Under the pieces are notes generated by a model. That model saw only the letters and a list, made by a program, of their open reading frames with translations. It was not told where the DNA came from and searched no databases. 64,000 nt of DNA, from contig JAVYIG010001828.1 of NCBI GenBank assembly GCA_035222895.1, positions 62,001-126,000 on the forward strand, written 5' to 3'. Position numbers and translations under genes: made by a program. Within the stretch, counting starts at the first letter, position 1, and each line of letters begins with the position of its first letter. Shown one piece after another: positions 10,776 through 23,361 of the stretch. Origin of the DNA: Strongylocentrotus droebachiensis (taxonomy: Eukaryota; Echinodermata; Echinoidea; Camarodonta; Strongylocentrotidae).

Positions 10776-11400
10776 AGATGGGGGTGCGTTCACCTTGAAG
10801 ATTGAAATTAGAACGGGTGTGTTCAAATTCACATGATATGGGTCGCGTTCATCTTGAAGATTGAACATAAGAATGTGTGTGTTCACATTCATATGATATG
10901 GGTCGCGCTCATCTTGAAGATTGAAATTAGAACGGGTGTGTTTACATTGACATGATATGGGTCGCTTTCATCTTGAAGATTGAACATAAGAATGTGTGTG
11001 TTCACATTCATATGATATGGGTCGCGCTCATCTTGAAGATTGAAATTAGAACGGGTGTGTTTACATTGACATGATATGGGTCGCGTTCATCTTGAAGATT
11101 GAACATAAGAATGGGTGTGTTCACATTCACATGTTATGGGTCGCATTCATCTTGAAGATTGAACATAAGAATGGGTGTGTACATATTCACATGATATGGG
11201 TCGCGTTCAGCTTGAAGATTGAACATAAGAATGGGTGTGTTCACATTCACATGATATGGGTCGCGTTCATCTCGAAGATTGAACATAAGAATGGGCGTGT
11301 TCACATTCACATGATAGAGCTTGCGTTCATTTTGAAGATTGAAATTAGAACGGGTGTGTTTACATTCACATAAGATGGGGTGTAGATCATCTTTATTAAT
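10776..11400 (+). repeat. 59-60 bp minisatellite, about 10 units
   Basis: The unit contains CTTGAAGATTGA, recurring about every 59-60 bp (near 10794, 10853, 10913, 10972, 11032, 11091, 11151, 11211, 11331, and a variant at 11271). The first half alternates two variants (GAAATTAGAACGGG and GAACATAAGAATG), a dimeric higher-order unit. The second half is mostly one variant. Because units near 60 bp keep frame, a 100-codon frame (11071-11373) with a 20-residue repeat is open; the simplest reading is a by-product. Confidence 0.9.
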
Positions 11401-12514
11401 TACCCAGTGCTCAGTCAGAAAGTTCAAACCGGAATCCAGCCATAAGACTTGGTGTGTTCACATTGGTGCTTTGTTATTATGTGTTGGAAAATATTGCACA
11501 TGTTTAAAGTAATGCAGTACTTAAAATTGACCTGTATCTAACTTCATTACATGATGCATAATATGATGTATATAGTTGTTCTACGTATTTGCTTGAATTT
11601 TGAAGTTGAACTGATGAAGTAATGCATTTTATGAAGATATATTCTTGTATAACCTGCTCTCTACCTGTAAATGGTATGCAGGTGGTCTGCGTCTTTGATT
11701 GTACATGCTTTATACTGTGCCACAGACAGAAGTGCCATTTGAAAAGCATTTTTGATTAAAAGCATTCAACTTAAAAATATCTGTTGTCTTCAGACGTTTC
11801 CATGCACACATCAATAATTCATAACAAAGCAACGTCACTCATGCATGGTCATCCATACATCACTTTGTGTTATGGATGTAAATCTCATCCTGTGACTGGA
11901 GCTCGATTACAGAGTATTTCCTCTGAGGTGAGATCATCGCCCATCCCCGCTCGTCGTACGACCATGAATTCCTGATTGAAATGCATATTAATCGGGGATT
12001 TTCCAAGGAATCCGGTCGGTGCCAAGTTGACAAAGAGACAGGGGGATGATACAACCGGCATTGATTTTTGTTGGTGATAATTGTCGTTAGATTGCACTCA
12101 GACCAGAAGGGAATGCATGGGAGTGAGGTTATGGGTGGCAGCGGTGGGATCGAGTTTCAAGCAGTTATTTTTTCCCAGTTTTTTGGGGCACCGGTCATTA
12201 ATAAAACATGGTCATGGAAGCGGATCGGGTGCTACGTATCCAAAGACTTGTTTCAGAGACCACCTTACCGCCACCTTCAACAGCATGGGCAGCACAAGAT
12301 CATGGATGAAGGTGTGAAGCGACCATGTTGTTGTTGTCCAGTTCTGTGGTAATTGGCAAGAAATGAATTCATGGAGTTGCATTCCATAGCTCTTCTTTCT
12401 CTTATGTATTTTATACACACCTCGCCTCTGTCCAAAATAGATAGATTCTTGCCTTAATCCGTGCCTCAGTTTGTAACACCTAAGATGGACTAAGCAAGTG
12501 TTTACTTCTTCCTC
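11401..12514. other. Unique sequence, complex islet at 11830-12350
   Basis: High-complexity GC-richer DNA with short open frames on both strands. An open segment 11794-11927 has AG before it and GTGAG after it, but a weak pyrimidine tract and no protein resemblance. Possible regulatory islet. Confidence 0.4.
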
Positions 12515-12590
12515 TAGCGCTTTGTGAGGGCCTCCGTCCTGAAAAGCGCTATATAAGAACGATTTATTATTATTATTATTATTATATTAA
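12515..12590 (+). repeat. SINE-like 3' tail, GCGCTATATAAG then (ATT)n
   Basis: Two AGCGCT blocks, the second within AAAGCGCTATATAAGAACG, followed by an ATT microsatellite. Similar tails lie at 34480-34548, 56640-56790 and 61383-61465, and inverted at 19884-19985. Confidence 0.6.
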
Positions 12591-13290
12591 AATTGTTATG
12601 TGAGTGCTTTTTATACTTGTCAATATTCAAGAATGGGATTGAGAAGTGAGCTGAATTATTTATTGATTTGTTTAAAAATCTGGGGAATGGCATTCCTAAA
12701 ATAGTCAAATTCAAAAGGAAGAAAATCATGATTAATTTTTTATTTTTAATCTGAATTCTAATCAAGATTCAGACTATGGCGTGAATAACTTCAAAATTAT
12801 ATTTATCATCATAACTAAAGGGGAAATTTCAAATGAATGTTTCTCACCATCTGTAAAATCTTGCTTCCTTAATCCTTTCGGTGGTTTTTTTCCATAGTAG
12901 CTTAAATGTATTGATATTGAAATATAATGTACCGGTAATTGTTTTCATAATGTCACTGAAAAGGATGTACCTACACCTAGAATCTTCCACATAAAAGAAA
13001 TGTCCTTGTTTTGACTGGGGGAAGCAGCGCTATCACTTAATGTGTCATTACTTCATTTCCCTGAACATTTCAATTTACAGCAAGTCATGTGACAGGACAG
13101 GACACCTGCTTGAAAGAGGAGTTTTGTAAATCAAGAATCAGCGTGACGTTAATGCACCATGTAAGACATGGGGGTCGGCTCGGGTTAGAGTGAATGAGCA
13201 TCATGACAGTCACAGTGCTTTAACACTGCTCTCTCAAGGCACATTGATATTAACCCTTCCAGTGTCGGAAGATATCCTTGTAAATAGTCC
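12591..13290. other. AT-rich unique sequence, nothing recognised
   Basis: No exon-like segment or repeat family seen, apart from a TACCGGTA palindrome at 12930-12937. Confidence 0.5.
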
Positions 13291-13293
13291 ATG

Positions 13294-13485
13294 GTATGAT
13301 GGTGATGATATTGATGATATTGATGATGATGATGGTGATTGTGACAGATGATGACACAGTGATGATGAAGATGATGATGATAATGATGAAAGTGGTGATG
13401 ATGCTAATGATGATGCTGCTGCTGATGATAAGGTTTTTTATGATAATGTTTATGATAATGATGATGGTGATGATAATTATGATGT
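13294..13485 (+). repeat. Interrupted GAT/ATG microsatellite
   Basis: GATGAT-rich tract with GTG and CTG variants; open in several frames on both strands as poly-Met or poly-Ile artefacts. Confidence 0.9.
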
Positions 13486-13758
13486 TACTAATTGCTTGAG
13501 GTAACAAGGTGGAGGGGGGGGGGTAGTTGGTAGGCTACTTGAAGTCTTTAAGCTGTCATAGCCATCTTTGTCTTGTCAATACCATTTAAAGCCTTATAGT
13601 AGGCAGGAAAAAAATGTAGTGGTATATTGGTACTTCAAAATTTGACCAAGTGATAATCAAGGAATAGTGGCTTTGTGTTTCATTTAGTAATAGTTTACAG
13701 CTAAGTCTTCAAGTAAGATGTAAACTTTGCACATTCACACCTTGTCTTTTCATGATAG

Positions 13759-13862
13759 GGTTTTGGTCAGGTTCTCTTCTATCCTCACGCCCTGGGCCCG
13801 CCTACATCTCTCTGACCTTCCAAGGCAACACTCTTGAAGTCCATGGAGAGTTTCCAAATTAT
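13759..13862 (+). CDS. Candidate internal exon, unrecognised protein
   Basis: Preceded by a pyrimidine-rich stretch ending ATAG (13755-13758) and followed by donor GTAAGACC (13863). Length is 104 nt: two bases complete a codon, then 34 codons, ending in phase 0. Only this frame looks protein-like; it contains PAYISLTFQGNTLEVHGEF, with a beta-strand flavour. GC content rises to about half against AT-rich flanks. It could join directly, in phase 0, to the candidate exon at 41103. I do not recognise the family. It could be a chance open segment. Confidence 0.5.
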
Positions 13863-14655
13863 GTAAGACCTTTCAGTTAGAAACCTGAAGATCGTCTTTC
13901 AATTGATTGACTATGTATTAAGCTATAGAGAAAAGTCGCCACAGAGAGTGTTACATTACCCATCCAAAAATGGGCGATCTTTCAGCATTTTTCATATCCA
14001 GTCGGTGCTTGTTACAGAGCTTCCCACACAAATGCTGCCAAAAAGGAGTAAAAGTATCTTTTTGATTGATTTTGAAAGCCATAGGAAGATGAGAGAATGA
14101 AGGTTGGAATTAATGAAGAGAAATTGGATTGAGTCGGCATCGATATTCCAGTCAATATAATAATTCATCTCATTTAAGAAAAAACATTGAATAGCAATGA
14201 GAATTTAGTAGCAGCCAGTATCTCTTCATATTACTATTATTTAGAATGATTTGTTCTCTTTGAAAATCAATGATTATAGATTTTAAAAAAGAATATTTAG
14301 ATCCTTTTAAACACCATGTTCTTCGTTTCAAATAAAAATCCTTACTAAATTCAGCTTACACAATAAAAAATTTAGTAAAATATCCGTACTTTGGTTCCAT
14401 TTTCAAGTATTTTTCCAAGAATTGTTGATATTGAGGAGGATATTTATTGAAATTGTGCTTCGGAGATCATTTATTCATGGAGCAGAGAGGCGAGAGCGCC
14501 CCCAGGACTATCATTAAGCTTTTTGAATGTTTAATAAAGTGAAAAGAGGAGAATTATTTCATACATAATTCTAATCCCTCGAAAGCATCCCCTTCTATAT
14601 GCAGGCAAGTGACCTAAGTAAGGAGTAAACAAGTAGGGAAATGAAAAGAAAGCAA
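13863..14655. other. AT-rich unique sequence, nothing firm
   Basis: Open frame 13903-14100 contains a weak exon-like piece (AG before 14013) but no convincing donor. Probably intron. Confidence 0.4.
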
Positions 14656-14659
14656 GCTT

Positions 14660-14825
14660 GAAGGCATCATTTAACAATGAAATTTCGATTTCCAATCATA
14701 AATATCTTGATAATTTGAAAGGTGATCTGCTTGTAAAAGTCATGGGATTCCTGACTAACCTAAAGGTTTATAATTATGATTGCAGCATGAGCTAAATCCA
14801 GGATTTTGTTTCAGAATCTGAGGCA
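14660..14825 (+). repeat. Interspersed repeat, opposite copy at 55345-55500
   Basis: Includes GCTTGTAAAAGTCATGGGAT, AACCTAAAGGTTTATAATTA and GATTTAGCTCATG (reverse sense). The same blocks occur in reverse-complement order at 55345-55500. Class not recognised; no coding. Confidence 0.65.
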
Positions 14826-15013
14826 ATGTTTAATACTGAGTCACTATAGAGCAGACATTGGAAACATGATGGAATGTTGGTTATTTCTAATGTGTGGAGA
14901 ATCGATAGGTCTGGTTGCAGGAACAATAGAAAAGAGGAACACTTTGATACTCTCCGGAGGAAAGGGAGACCAAAAAATGTTGGTCATCTATGATGGATTG
15001 TGCAGTTAATATC

Positions 15014-15081
15014 CTCTGTTAAGAGGAAGAAGGGCATTAACCCTTCGTGAAAGTAAATGAGTTAATGTCTTTCTGGATCTC
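15014..15081. repeat. ~65-bp palindromic element, dispersed copy
   Basis: Arms GAGGAAGAAGGGCATTAACC and GAGTTAATGTCTTTCTGGATC. Confidence 0.7.
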
Positions 15082-17962
15082 AACTGGCCATAATTATGTA
15101 GCTGAAGGGGGTTTCATTTCATGTACTGTCAAACATGAGATTGATAACATAATTGTAAAGTGTAGGCACATCTATAATGGATATGGAAGATGTATTATGA
15201 AATATTTTAGGGGGTATAGAGATGGGAGTGTTGATAAATCTTGACAAGTTTCTTATGGCTGGAGGCTAGCAAAGCTGTTAAAACATCAAGTAATTGGGCA
15301 AAATTTATGCGATTATAGTTTCATAAACTTTCATTTCAGACAGTTATCATGAGAAAAAACAAACAGTTGAACCAATAACCAGTGGAAAGAAAATTCGTAA
15401 CTATTCTTTGTAATTTGTACCGTGGTTAGTCTGGACTATTTTGATGTGTATTTGCAAAATGGTACATGTATGATAAATGTGCATGTTGTATGGTTAATCA
15501 ATGTTTTTTTTTTTCTTCAATTGACTTTGGTTTCAATTTGTATTTAGAGAAAGCATGTTTTAAGCTGAAAAGGAGTGAGAGTTTATGCCATAATTAAGAT
15601 AGATGAGGCAACTGAGATGGATGGCTAAATGATTACTTTAGTAACTAGAATTACACCATGCTTTAACCAAGTGCCAGGTTTAGATGGTTTTTCCTGTCTC
15701 ACCCTTTATGCTTACCTATCTCCTCCTACTCCCCCTTTCCTATTTACAATTATGCTTGTCTCTTTTTCTCCCCTCCTCTATCCCTGATACCATGTTACCC
15801 TACCCCATTTCCTTGTTCTCATTCATCCTTATATTTTTTTTGATTATCCTATCTTCTTTGGCAAAATCTGTCACAATTCATCCTTCCCCTTTTCTCTTTC
15901 TTCTAGCTGCATGTGTGCTGTTTAGAAAGCAGTCTGTTTTCACAGGATGATTTCACATCTTAGCAAGATAGCTGTATGAAAATATTAAGTTTTCAGAAAT
16001 GTTTTTTTTTCCCCTTCCCCCTCCCAGTTCCTCTTGTATTTCCCAGTTCCATCCTTCCTGTTCCACTTACCCTTCCATTTTCCTCTACTCAATCCCCTTC
16101 CTCCACTCAATCCCCTTCCTCCACTTCCTATTTCCACATTGTCTAATTTCTTTCACCCTTTCAGTTCCGGTTTGCCTCTTTGCCCCTCTCCCTCTGAAGC
16201 CCCCTCCCCCTTTTCTGTTGATTATCTTCCCAAGGAGCTTATCTCTTAAAGAAATATTAGACTTAATGATTTCATATCTAAGCCGGATTGCATCGATGAA
16301 CTGCAGTGGCTTACCAAAATACATTCATTTAATCCAGCTTACTTTTCACCGAACACACTACACTGGCTGCTCGGAAACCGCTTTAGAATCCTTCTCTTCC
16401 TATGAGAGAAGACTTGCGACCACAAATCAATACCATGTAGTCTGCGAAACTAATTCTCCGTTCGTGGCTTGATATCCTCTCCCATCTGGATTCCTCATCA
16501 TAAAAACCCTTCATTTTGTGGTAGAACCGTAAAAACGAGAAAAACAAGGAAACGCTCTTCTACCAAAGAGCTTCTGTCCAATAGTTTATTCCTCTCATCT
16601 CTCCCGATACACCCTCAGGCGGTTGCTTGTCGAACATGTGCTGATGTTTCACGTCGATGCGTAAAAACAGAAAGCACACATTTGTGCCTTCCTTTGCATA
16701 TCTTAGAGGGCAATCAATGTGCGACGAGATGTTCCACATTGATTCTTCTATCATCTTACTGGGGTGATGATACGTGCTAGTGAGAGGAAATTCTCTGGTG
16801 AGAAGTTCTCTTATTGGTTTGTTGTATTCTTGATGGTATTTGCATTGACATCAAGAACATAAAGGAGTGAATATAGAAGCTACTTGAAGGAAAAGTTTTT
16901 TTGATGGACTTCAAGAGAAGTTGGAGTTCAAGGAAAAAGGTGATGAATAGCGTTGGCCTTTTCATTCCTTTTAATGTCGGTGAGGAAGAATATCATAGAC
17001 AAAAGAATGTCCTCCGAAAAGGATGGCTCGTAAAATGCTGTCATATTCAAAAGAAGACGAAAAAAGATATGGCTGAAGTGTTTGGGCCAACCATCATACC
17101 ATATCTCTGTGTAGTCCCAAAGTCAATTTCTTATGTGTTACATAATCAACTTTTCCCAATTGCTTTTAAACAATATCCTTCATAACTTTATTTGTTAAAT
17201 TCTTAACAGTTGCTTGGTGCTGCTTTCTTTAACCCATCTCAAATGGTGAAACACATTGTCAATCTCCCTTTTGTAGGTTTTCCTTGTACCTTCAGCCGAA
17301 ATAGCCCCAAAAGCTTTTCTATGGGATTGGCGTAGATGGTTTGTGCAAAATGTTATCATTGGAACATTAATGGATATCGAAGGACAAACCTTTAAGAGGT
17401 TTATAGTATACTCTATATATGATACATTTAATTTGAAACAAATGGCCTTCAAAGTTCTTTCAACAAATTGTAAAAACAATATCTTAAATAAATTAGGAAC
17501 ACTTACACAACAATGTTATTGTATCAGTCAAATACAAACAGAGAGAAAAGCAGCTAGCATCCTGGATTGGATAACTAACACCATATTCAGTTATGCTGAC
17601 AGAAGTAGGAAAAAGTTTTAAGCCAACAGCTCGAGCCCACCCAAATCCTCCTCATCAGCTTTCATCGCATATTGCCACGACCGTTTTCCCTCCTCGCTCA
17701 TTCCCTTTGAATGACTCCAGCTTGGAAACCTGGAGAAATCTGATCCAGAGACTCGAGACACGTCGGCCAACCCTACGGACATCTACGAACAGAGAGCATA
17801 GAGTCTGCAAAAGCAGGAGAAAAAGCGTACTTGGCGCAGAATAACCGCCCAGGGCGAGTATTGGTATTCCGCCATTCCTTGTTTGCGTTGTATTTGGATA
17901 TGTGCATACTTTAATCAATGTCATAGGTGACTGTGAGAGATCTCAGTCAGTTCCCTCTTAAG
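15082..17962. other. Unique and CT-rich sequence, no supported gene
   Basis: 15690-16230 is strongly pyrimidine-rich with Pro/Leu/Ser-rich spurious frames. 16250-17930 is more complex. A 115-codon frame (17277-17621) opens right after a pyrimidine tract plus TAG at 17274-17276 and ends in TAA, but it is AT-rich and matches no family I recognise, so it is not called. Confidence 0.4.
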
Positions 17963-18062
17963 TTTGATTGGAAAAGTGGGGGATATATAAACTTTCTTTC
18001 TACAGCTCTTGCATTTGATTGGAAAAGTGAGGAACATATAAACTTTCTTTTTACAACAGTTG
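17963..18062 (+). repeat. 51-bp tandem duplication
   Basis: TTTGATTGGAAAAGTG at 17963 recurs at 18014, each followed by an 'atataaactttctttyta' block. The 51-bp period keeps an open frame through both copies, but no gene evidence accompanies it. Confidence 0.7.
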
Positions 18063-19883
18063 GTGTGAGCCTCATCAGTTATTTAAAACCGTGTTTACAT
18101 TCATGTATTTTTGTAGCTGTAATTGATAAGTTATATAAGAGGTGAAATTTCATGCTTTGAGTTTTTTTTGTTTTAACGTGAATAATTTTGAAGGTTTTAA
18201 AAAAAAATATTTATACTTGATTATCATGGCTTAATGTACTTTGAGACTTGTTATTGTCAAGCGAGTATAAAGAACTAGTCAGAAAAAGTACTTTCCATCA
18301 ATCTTATCCCAATATGTTACTTTCAGTTTGTTCATTCATATCATGTACCAATCGGAGAATGACATTTGAAGCAAAAAAAAAAAAATTCTAGAGAAAAATC
18401 GAAAACTGTTGCAGACACCCAACACCTGAAAGATGCTCATCAAACATTCTGATACAGAAACTTTTGTGAAAAATGTGTATGAAAGAAGAGGATAGACTTT
18501 CAAACAGAGCCATCAAATAATGTAATTTTATCATCTGTGAGCCACACTCGTTTCTTGGCAGTGCATGCCTCTGACCTGTGAACTTTGACCTTTGTAGCCC
18601 AACTCCGTGTTATACTGCTGCAGCTGGTAGATCGTCTTACTGCAAGACCAGAAACTTTTGCATCCATGAGCGTTTCAGATTCCCTAAAGTTTCGTGCCGG
18701 GGAAATAATGGAATAAAAACTGACGCAACACTGAATATTTGCACAATAGTTTTAAAATTGCTATTGTTTATAAATCATGGAAGTTCACTTTCATATATCA
18801 TACAAATTCTTGGTTTTAGAGTACGTAATTTCTGTTTGTATCCTGTACATGAATGCATTCCCTTTTATTCATTTTTTTTTTCTACCTGTTCCCTTATTTA
18901 CTTGGCACATATTTGTAAATTTTAAAGAGAGAGAGAGAGATAGAGAGAGATAAAGTTTAAACTGGAGATTGGCTCGTTTATAAGTAGGTGAATTGGGTAG
19001 CTAGTTTATAATCCGGTGTACCATTTGTAATGTGTCTTATATTATGCATTTGAAAGTACTTGAATTGGCGCAAGGTAGAGATATCGATCAGTACTTTAAT
19101 TTCATTTTTTAGTTTGTCTGTGGTGAATTTTATTTACTTTCAATCAACAGTTCCTGGAAAGTAAAAGAAATCGGTTAATTGATATCTAGGATTGAAGCAG
19201 ATTTGTACGGAATGAGGTTGGATGATGTGGTATTAGTGCCTTAATGTTCAATTAGTAGAGTAAGACATTCTTAATTAGAAGTACACTTAAGTTTTCCAGA
19301 TACACCATGTAAGTTACCGGTAGTCCTGGAAAAGGATCGTTGGTTATATCTTTGTTGAGTTCTGAAAAGAACTTTTGGTTTCTTTCAGTGAAAGACAAGC
19401 TCTTCCCTGATCATTTACTCTATATGCCTGCAGTAGCAGCAGCGGTACTTTTTTTCAGAGATTTGTTGTTTTTCGTCATAGCATTTTAGTGTTGTTTTTT
19501 TTTAGTGGTATCAGTGTGAAGTGATTTGAAAACTGTAATGGGATTGGAAAGATCATTGGTTCAAGCCTTGGCACAGCACTTGTATGATTTAAAAAGACAT
19601 GAATGTACATTTAATCGAAACAATATAGAGTGTGTACAGCTCTTCCTTTCTCTTTCTGTCCATCTCCCTCTGTCTCTGTTTGTCTCTGCATTGCTCTCTG
19701 TTTTTCTGTCTGTCTCTCCCCTTTTCTCTCTTTCTATATCTCTTCTCTATATATATCTATATATGGAGTGCAAGTACAAAATATATCCTGATTTGTCTAA
19801 ATTCTCATTGTTTCATTGTTTTCTTGATAACAATCTCCTGAGGGATGTTGACAAAGGGGTAACGATGTAACCTCAACAATTAA
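18063..19883. other. AT-rich unique sequence with small simple repeats
   Basis: Short GA tract at 18926-18950 and a short CT-rich stretch at 19640-19765. No exon supported. Confidence 0.5.
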
Positions 19884-19990
19884 TAATAATAGTAATAACG
19901 GCTTCTTATATAGCGCCCATGTCCGCCACATCGTAATGCTCCTGGCGCTGGAGGAACATTATAGCCTTCTCATCACCCAAGACCTCCTAA
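19884..19990 (-). repeat. SINE-like tail, minus orientation
   Basis: AATAATAATAG followed by CTTCTTATATAGCGCC, the reverse complement of the GCGCTATATAAG-(ATT)n tail type. Confidence 0.55.
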
Positions 19991-20516
19991 CCTTCTTTTT
20001 AGTAATGAGGAGAAAGAAAAAGAGACAAGATTCATGGAAAGCCTCTGTTCCAAGGATACTAGTTTAATGTTACAAATCCATAGCAGCCATTGCAGATGTA
20101 TCTAGCACTTATTCTAGCTAGGTGGTATGTTCCCATATCGATTGCCTGAATTCTGCCAAAGGAAAAATACATTGATTAGATTTGATTTATTTGTTATTCA
20201 AACGGGGTATAGCCTTGTTCAATATTGATACCACAGATAGGTAATATTTCTAGTAGCTTACACGTAAAGTTCTGAATCTGTAGGCAATAAATCTTTCACA
20301 AAACCCTTACTGATTATTCCTTTAAATCTCTTTCGAGCTTTCCCATGAATGCTCTAGGCAATAAGTGTGGGTGGGTTGGTGGGTTGGAGGGTGAACGGGC
20401 AGTCAGATGGGACCTCCACTCGCCTAGGAAAGGAAAATCATCCGGGGAGAGAGGAACAAACAGTGGTCGAGACATTTGTAACACCTTCAAAGTCGATGTG
20501 GTCCATTGAGGTCCGT

Positions 20517-20580
20517 TGAGAGCCAGAAGGGCATGAACTCTGTGTTAAAGTATAATGAGTTACGCCCTTCTGGCGCTAAG
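20517..20580. repeat. ~65-bp palindromic element, dispersed copy
   Basis: Arms GAGAGCCAGAAGGGCATGAA and TACGCCCTTCTGGCGCT around GTGTTAAAGTATAATG. One of the best-preserved singles. Confidence 0.8.
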
Positions 20581-20583
20581 CAG

Positions 20584-21472
20584 ATGGAATCTCCTGGAGC
20601 AAGTATGGTTGGTTACCTTCATCCAAGGTAATGTGAGGTTGTGGATGAAAGGTTCAAAGGAGGGATGTTTTGATTATCAGTTAGTTCTGCTTGAACTGGA
20701 TTCGGTGTCTTCCAGTCAGTATTCCTTAGACAAGGCATTGAACATTGAGGGCATTATATTCCCTGAGCCTTACGGGCTGTTTCCCCAGTATTTGCCGGTA
20801 CTTGGTTTTCTAAAGTTGTGCCTGACTGAAGAATTAGGTTTGAACTCTTCATTCAAGAAACTGTACTACCTTAAAACTAGATGAATAGGTGGTTTAGGTA
20901 CAACAAGTAAATAGGGACAACAAATTGTAAGAGTGTTTTGCCGCAACTTCTTTTTGTCAGTAATGATACAGATCTCTTTCATTGTTTTATTAATCGTGAA
21001 TTTTTTTTTTTTTTAAAGGATCTGCATCATTACCGGGAGATGAAACTAATTTTGGCCAATGTGGAAGCTCCAAGAGAATCCCATAGTATTGTGTGACAAT
21101 TATTATTGTGACAATTAATTGCTCCACCTTCAATTCATAATACTAACCAAATTCCCAACAATTCATCCCTTGACCCAACACAATACCTGTAAGCCTTATG
21201 GTAAGCCTGTAATACCCGCTTTGACCACCCTAACCTTGCATTTTCAAAGAGATTATTCTCATATAGGTAATGTCACCAGAGGAAATGTCGAACCACCACC
21301 CTGGATGAAATTGGGATGAATCACGGCAAGGTTTTCACACTCTGCCATTAAACTCAGTAGTAATCACATGTTCATCTATAGTAGATGTCGACAGGGATGC
21401 CTTTCAAAGGGTGACGATGCTAAGGACGCTCTTCATCAAGCTTTGACACGATCCCAGCTGGCTCTTCCCACC
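20584..21472. other. Unique sequence, no supported gene
   Basis: 20584-20627 could be read as a 44-nt exon, because the palindrome's right arm supplies a pyrimidine-rich AG and GTAATG follows. This is probably coincidental. Otherwise AT-rich. Confidence 0.4.
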
Positions 21473-21634
21473 TTCACTCTACCTCTTTCTCTCTCTCTCT
21501 ACCTCTTTCTCTCTCTCTCTCTCTCTCTCTCACACGTCCATCTCTCTCCCTGTTTCTGTATCTATTTCTATCTGTCTTTCCCTCTCTATCCCTATACTAG
21601 ATCTCTCTGTCTTTCCCTCTCTCTCTCCCTATTT

Positions 21635-21686
<52 letters not shown>

Positions 21687-21761
21687 CCTCCCTCTTCCCT
21701 CTTTCTCATTTCCTCTCTTTCACTTTTTTCCTTTCAGTGTCTCCCACTCTCCTTCCTCACT

Positions 21762-21800
<39 letters not shown>

Positions 21801-22114
21801 CCTCTTCCCTCGTTCTCTTTTCCTCTGTCTGTCCCTCTTTATATCTCTTATTCTCTCTCTCTTTCTCTCTCTCTTTCACTTTTTCTATTTCATATCTGTC
21901 TCTCCCACTCTCTCCCTCCCCACCTCCTCTCTCCCTCCCCACCTCCTCTCTCCCTCCCCACCTCTCTCCATCTCTCTCTCTATCTCTCTCTCCCTCTCTT
22001 GTCCTCCCTCTCGTCCTCCCTCATCTGTCTTTCTCTTGTCCTCTGTATGTCTGTCTTTATCTCTCTCTCTCTCTCTCTCCCATTCACTTTTTCTATTTCC
22101 TTTCTCCCTCTCTA

Positions 22115-22159
<45 letters not shown>

Positions 22160-22190
22160 CCCCCCCCCCCCCCTCTCGCTCTTCCCCTCC
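21473..22190 (+). repeat. Long CT-rich microsatellite tract
   Basis: Interrupted (CT)n, several hundred bases, ending in a C run near 22160-22172. The 286-codon Ser/Leu/Pro frame and its minus-strand Arg/Glu counterparts are repeat artefacts. Confidence 0.95.
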
Positions 22191-22295
22191 TTTTCTTTCT
22201 CCTTGGTAACAGAAACCTTGACATTTAGCCAATAATGTCAATAGGCCAAGCAGTGATGATATCAAATCAACAAAGGCACATAATATCGCTTTTTT

Positions 22296-22386
22296 CTTCA
22301 AACAATAGAAAGTGTTTGACGTGGTGTTGGCTCGCCAGGTGTCTTTAACAGCCCCTGATGCATTTCAGAGAGGCACTCAGAAATAC
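22296..22386 (+). repeat. Direct repeat, copy 1
   Basis: Starts CTTCAAACAATAG and ends GAGAGGCACT; a diverged direct copy lies at 22528-22616. Confidence 0.7.
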
Positions 22387-22527
22387 CGATACTTCCCCGT
22401 CGGAGTAAAGGCTAACGTATGACTTGAGTCTTGTTCACACAACTTAAGGCATTGGTGTTGTCACTGGCATCTCTTACGTTACTGCATCACTTGAACTCTT
22501 CTCCCGCGGCAGTGAAACGTTTTCATT

Positions 22528-22616
22528 CTTCAAACAATAGGAAAGGGTTGCTTGACGTAGTGCTGGATCAACAGGTGTCTCAATCAGCCTTGATGCATTT
22601 CTGAGAGGCACTTATC
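22528..22616 (+). repeat. Direct repeat, copy 2
   Basis: Matches 22296-22386 in CTTCAAACAATAG, AGGTGTCT, TGATGCATTTC and GAGAGGCACT, with indels between. Local segmental duplication. Confidence 0.7.
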
Positions 22617-23361
22617 TAGCATATTCATACTAAAGACAATTTACATGAAAAAACGTTTAAAGAAACGTGATATACAGATATAATCTTACAGCAAAATGAG
22701 TGTGTAGACTAGAAACAGTGAGTAGCGTATTGACAACTACTATTGAAAGATCAACCTAAGGCAATTTAAATATCCTTGTGCATCAACTATTGAAAGGTGT
22801 GAACATGAGTATGAGGTATGATGTAATCCAACATGATTTCTATGGGACGATTCAGACTAAAAGAAAACTTATGTTTAAGCTATAATGATTCTTGTTCAAC
22901 TATACAATGAATTCCAATTCCAGTGATTACTATTTCTCTGGTAGTGGAAACAACCCCTTACTACTACAAGCATGTGTAGCACTTGACACAAAACATGCAT
23001 GAAAATAATATAGGTGAAATCAATAAATGGCTCCATTCTTCTCTGTCACGTAATTGGAAATAGTTCTTATTGTTGTAACAGAGGTGACTTCCAGCAACAC
23101 ATCTGGTTGCCATGGCAGCGGTTTGACACTGGGGCATCTAGTTTCAAACAACAGCATTTTGGCCTTGAATTTGACGATTGTAGGCAAATCCAGGCAGTCT
23201 ATAGAATTTTGTTATTCGTGGAGTAACTAAAAACCCTGATATGCTGGTATCACATTGTACTAAGTAACTTCACATCTTATGCTGATGTTTGATTGGTTGA
23301 TTTGTAGTCACATGACAAGAGTTGATTAGAAATTATCTGCCTGTGAAATAGACCATTGTAC
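22617..23361. other. AT-rich unique sequence, nothing recognised
   Basis: No splice-bounded open segment or repeat noticed. Confidence 0.5.

Noticed and set aside
11071-11373. 100-codon frame with a 20-residue repeat
   Set aside because: Follows the 60-bp minisatellite; no start context, signal peptide or splice signals.
10776-11400. CRISPR-like array
   Set aside because: Adjacent near-identical 60-bp units with no unique spacers; eukaryotic minisatellite.
11794-11927. 134-nt splice-bounded open segment
   Set aside because: Weak pyrimidine tract, composition like flanks, and its end phase does not fit the next candidate exon.
17277-17621. 115-codon frame after a pyrimidine tract and TAG
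   Set aside because: Could be a terminal exon, but AT-ending codons, no domain and no phase partner; not enough to call.
21368-22301. 286-codon frame and minus-strand Arg/Glu frames
   Set aside because: Translation of (CT)n/(GA)n microsatellites.
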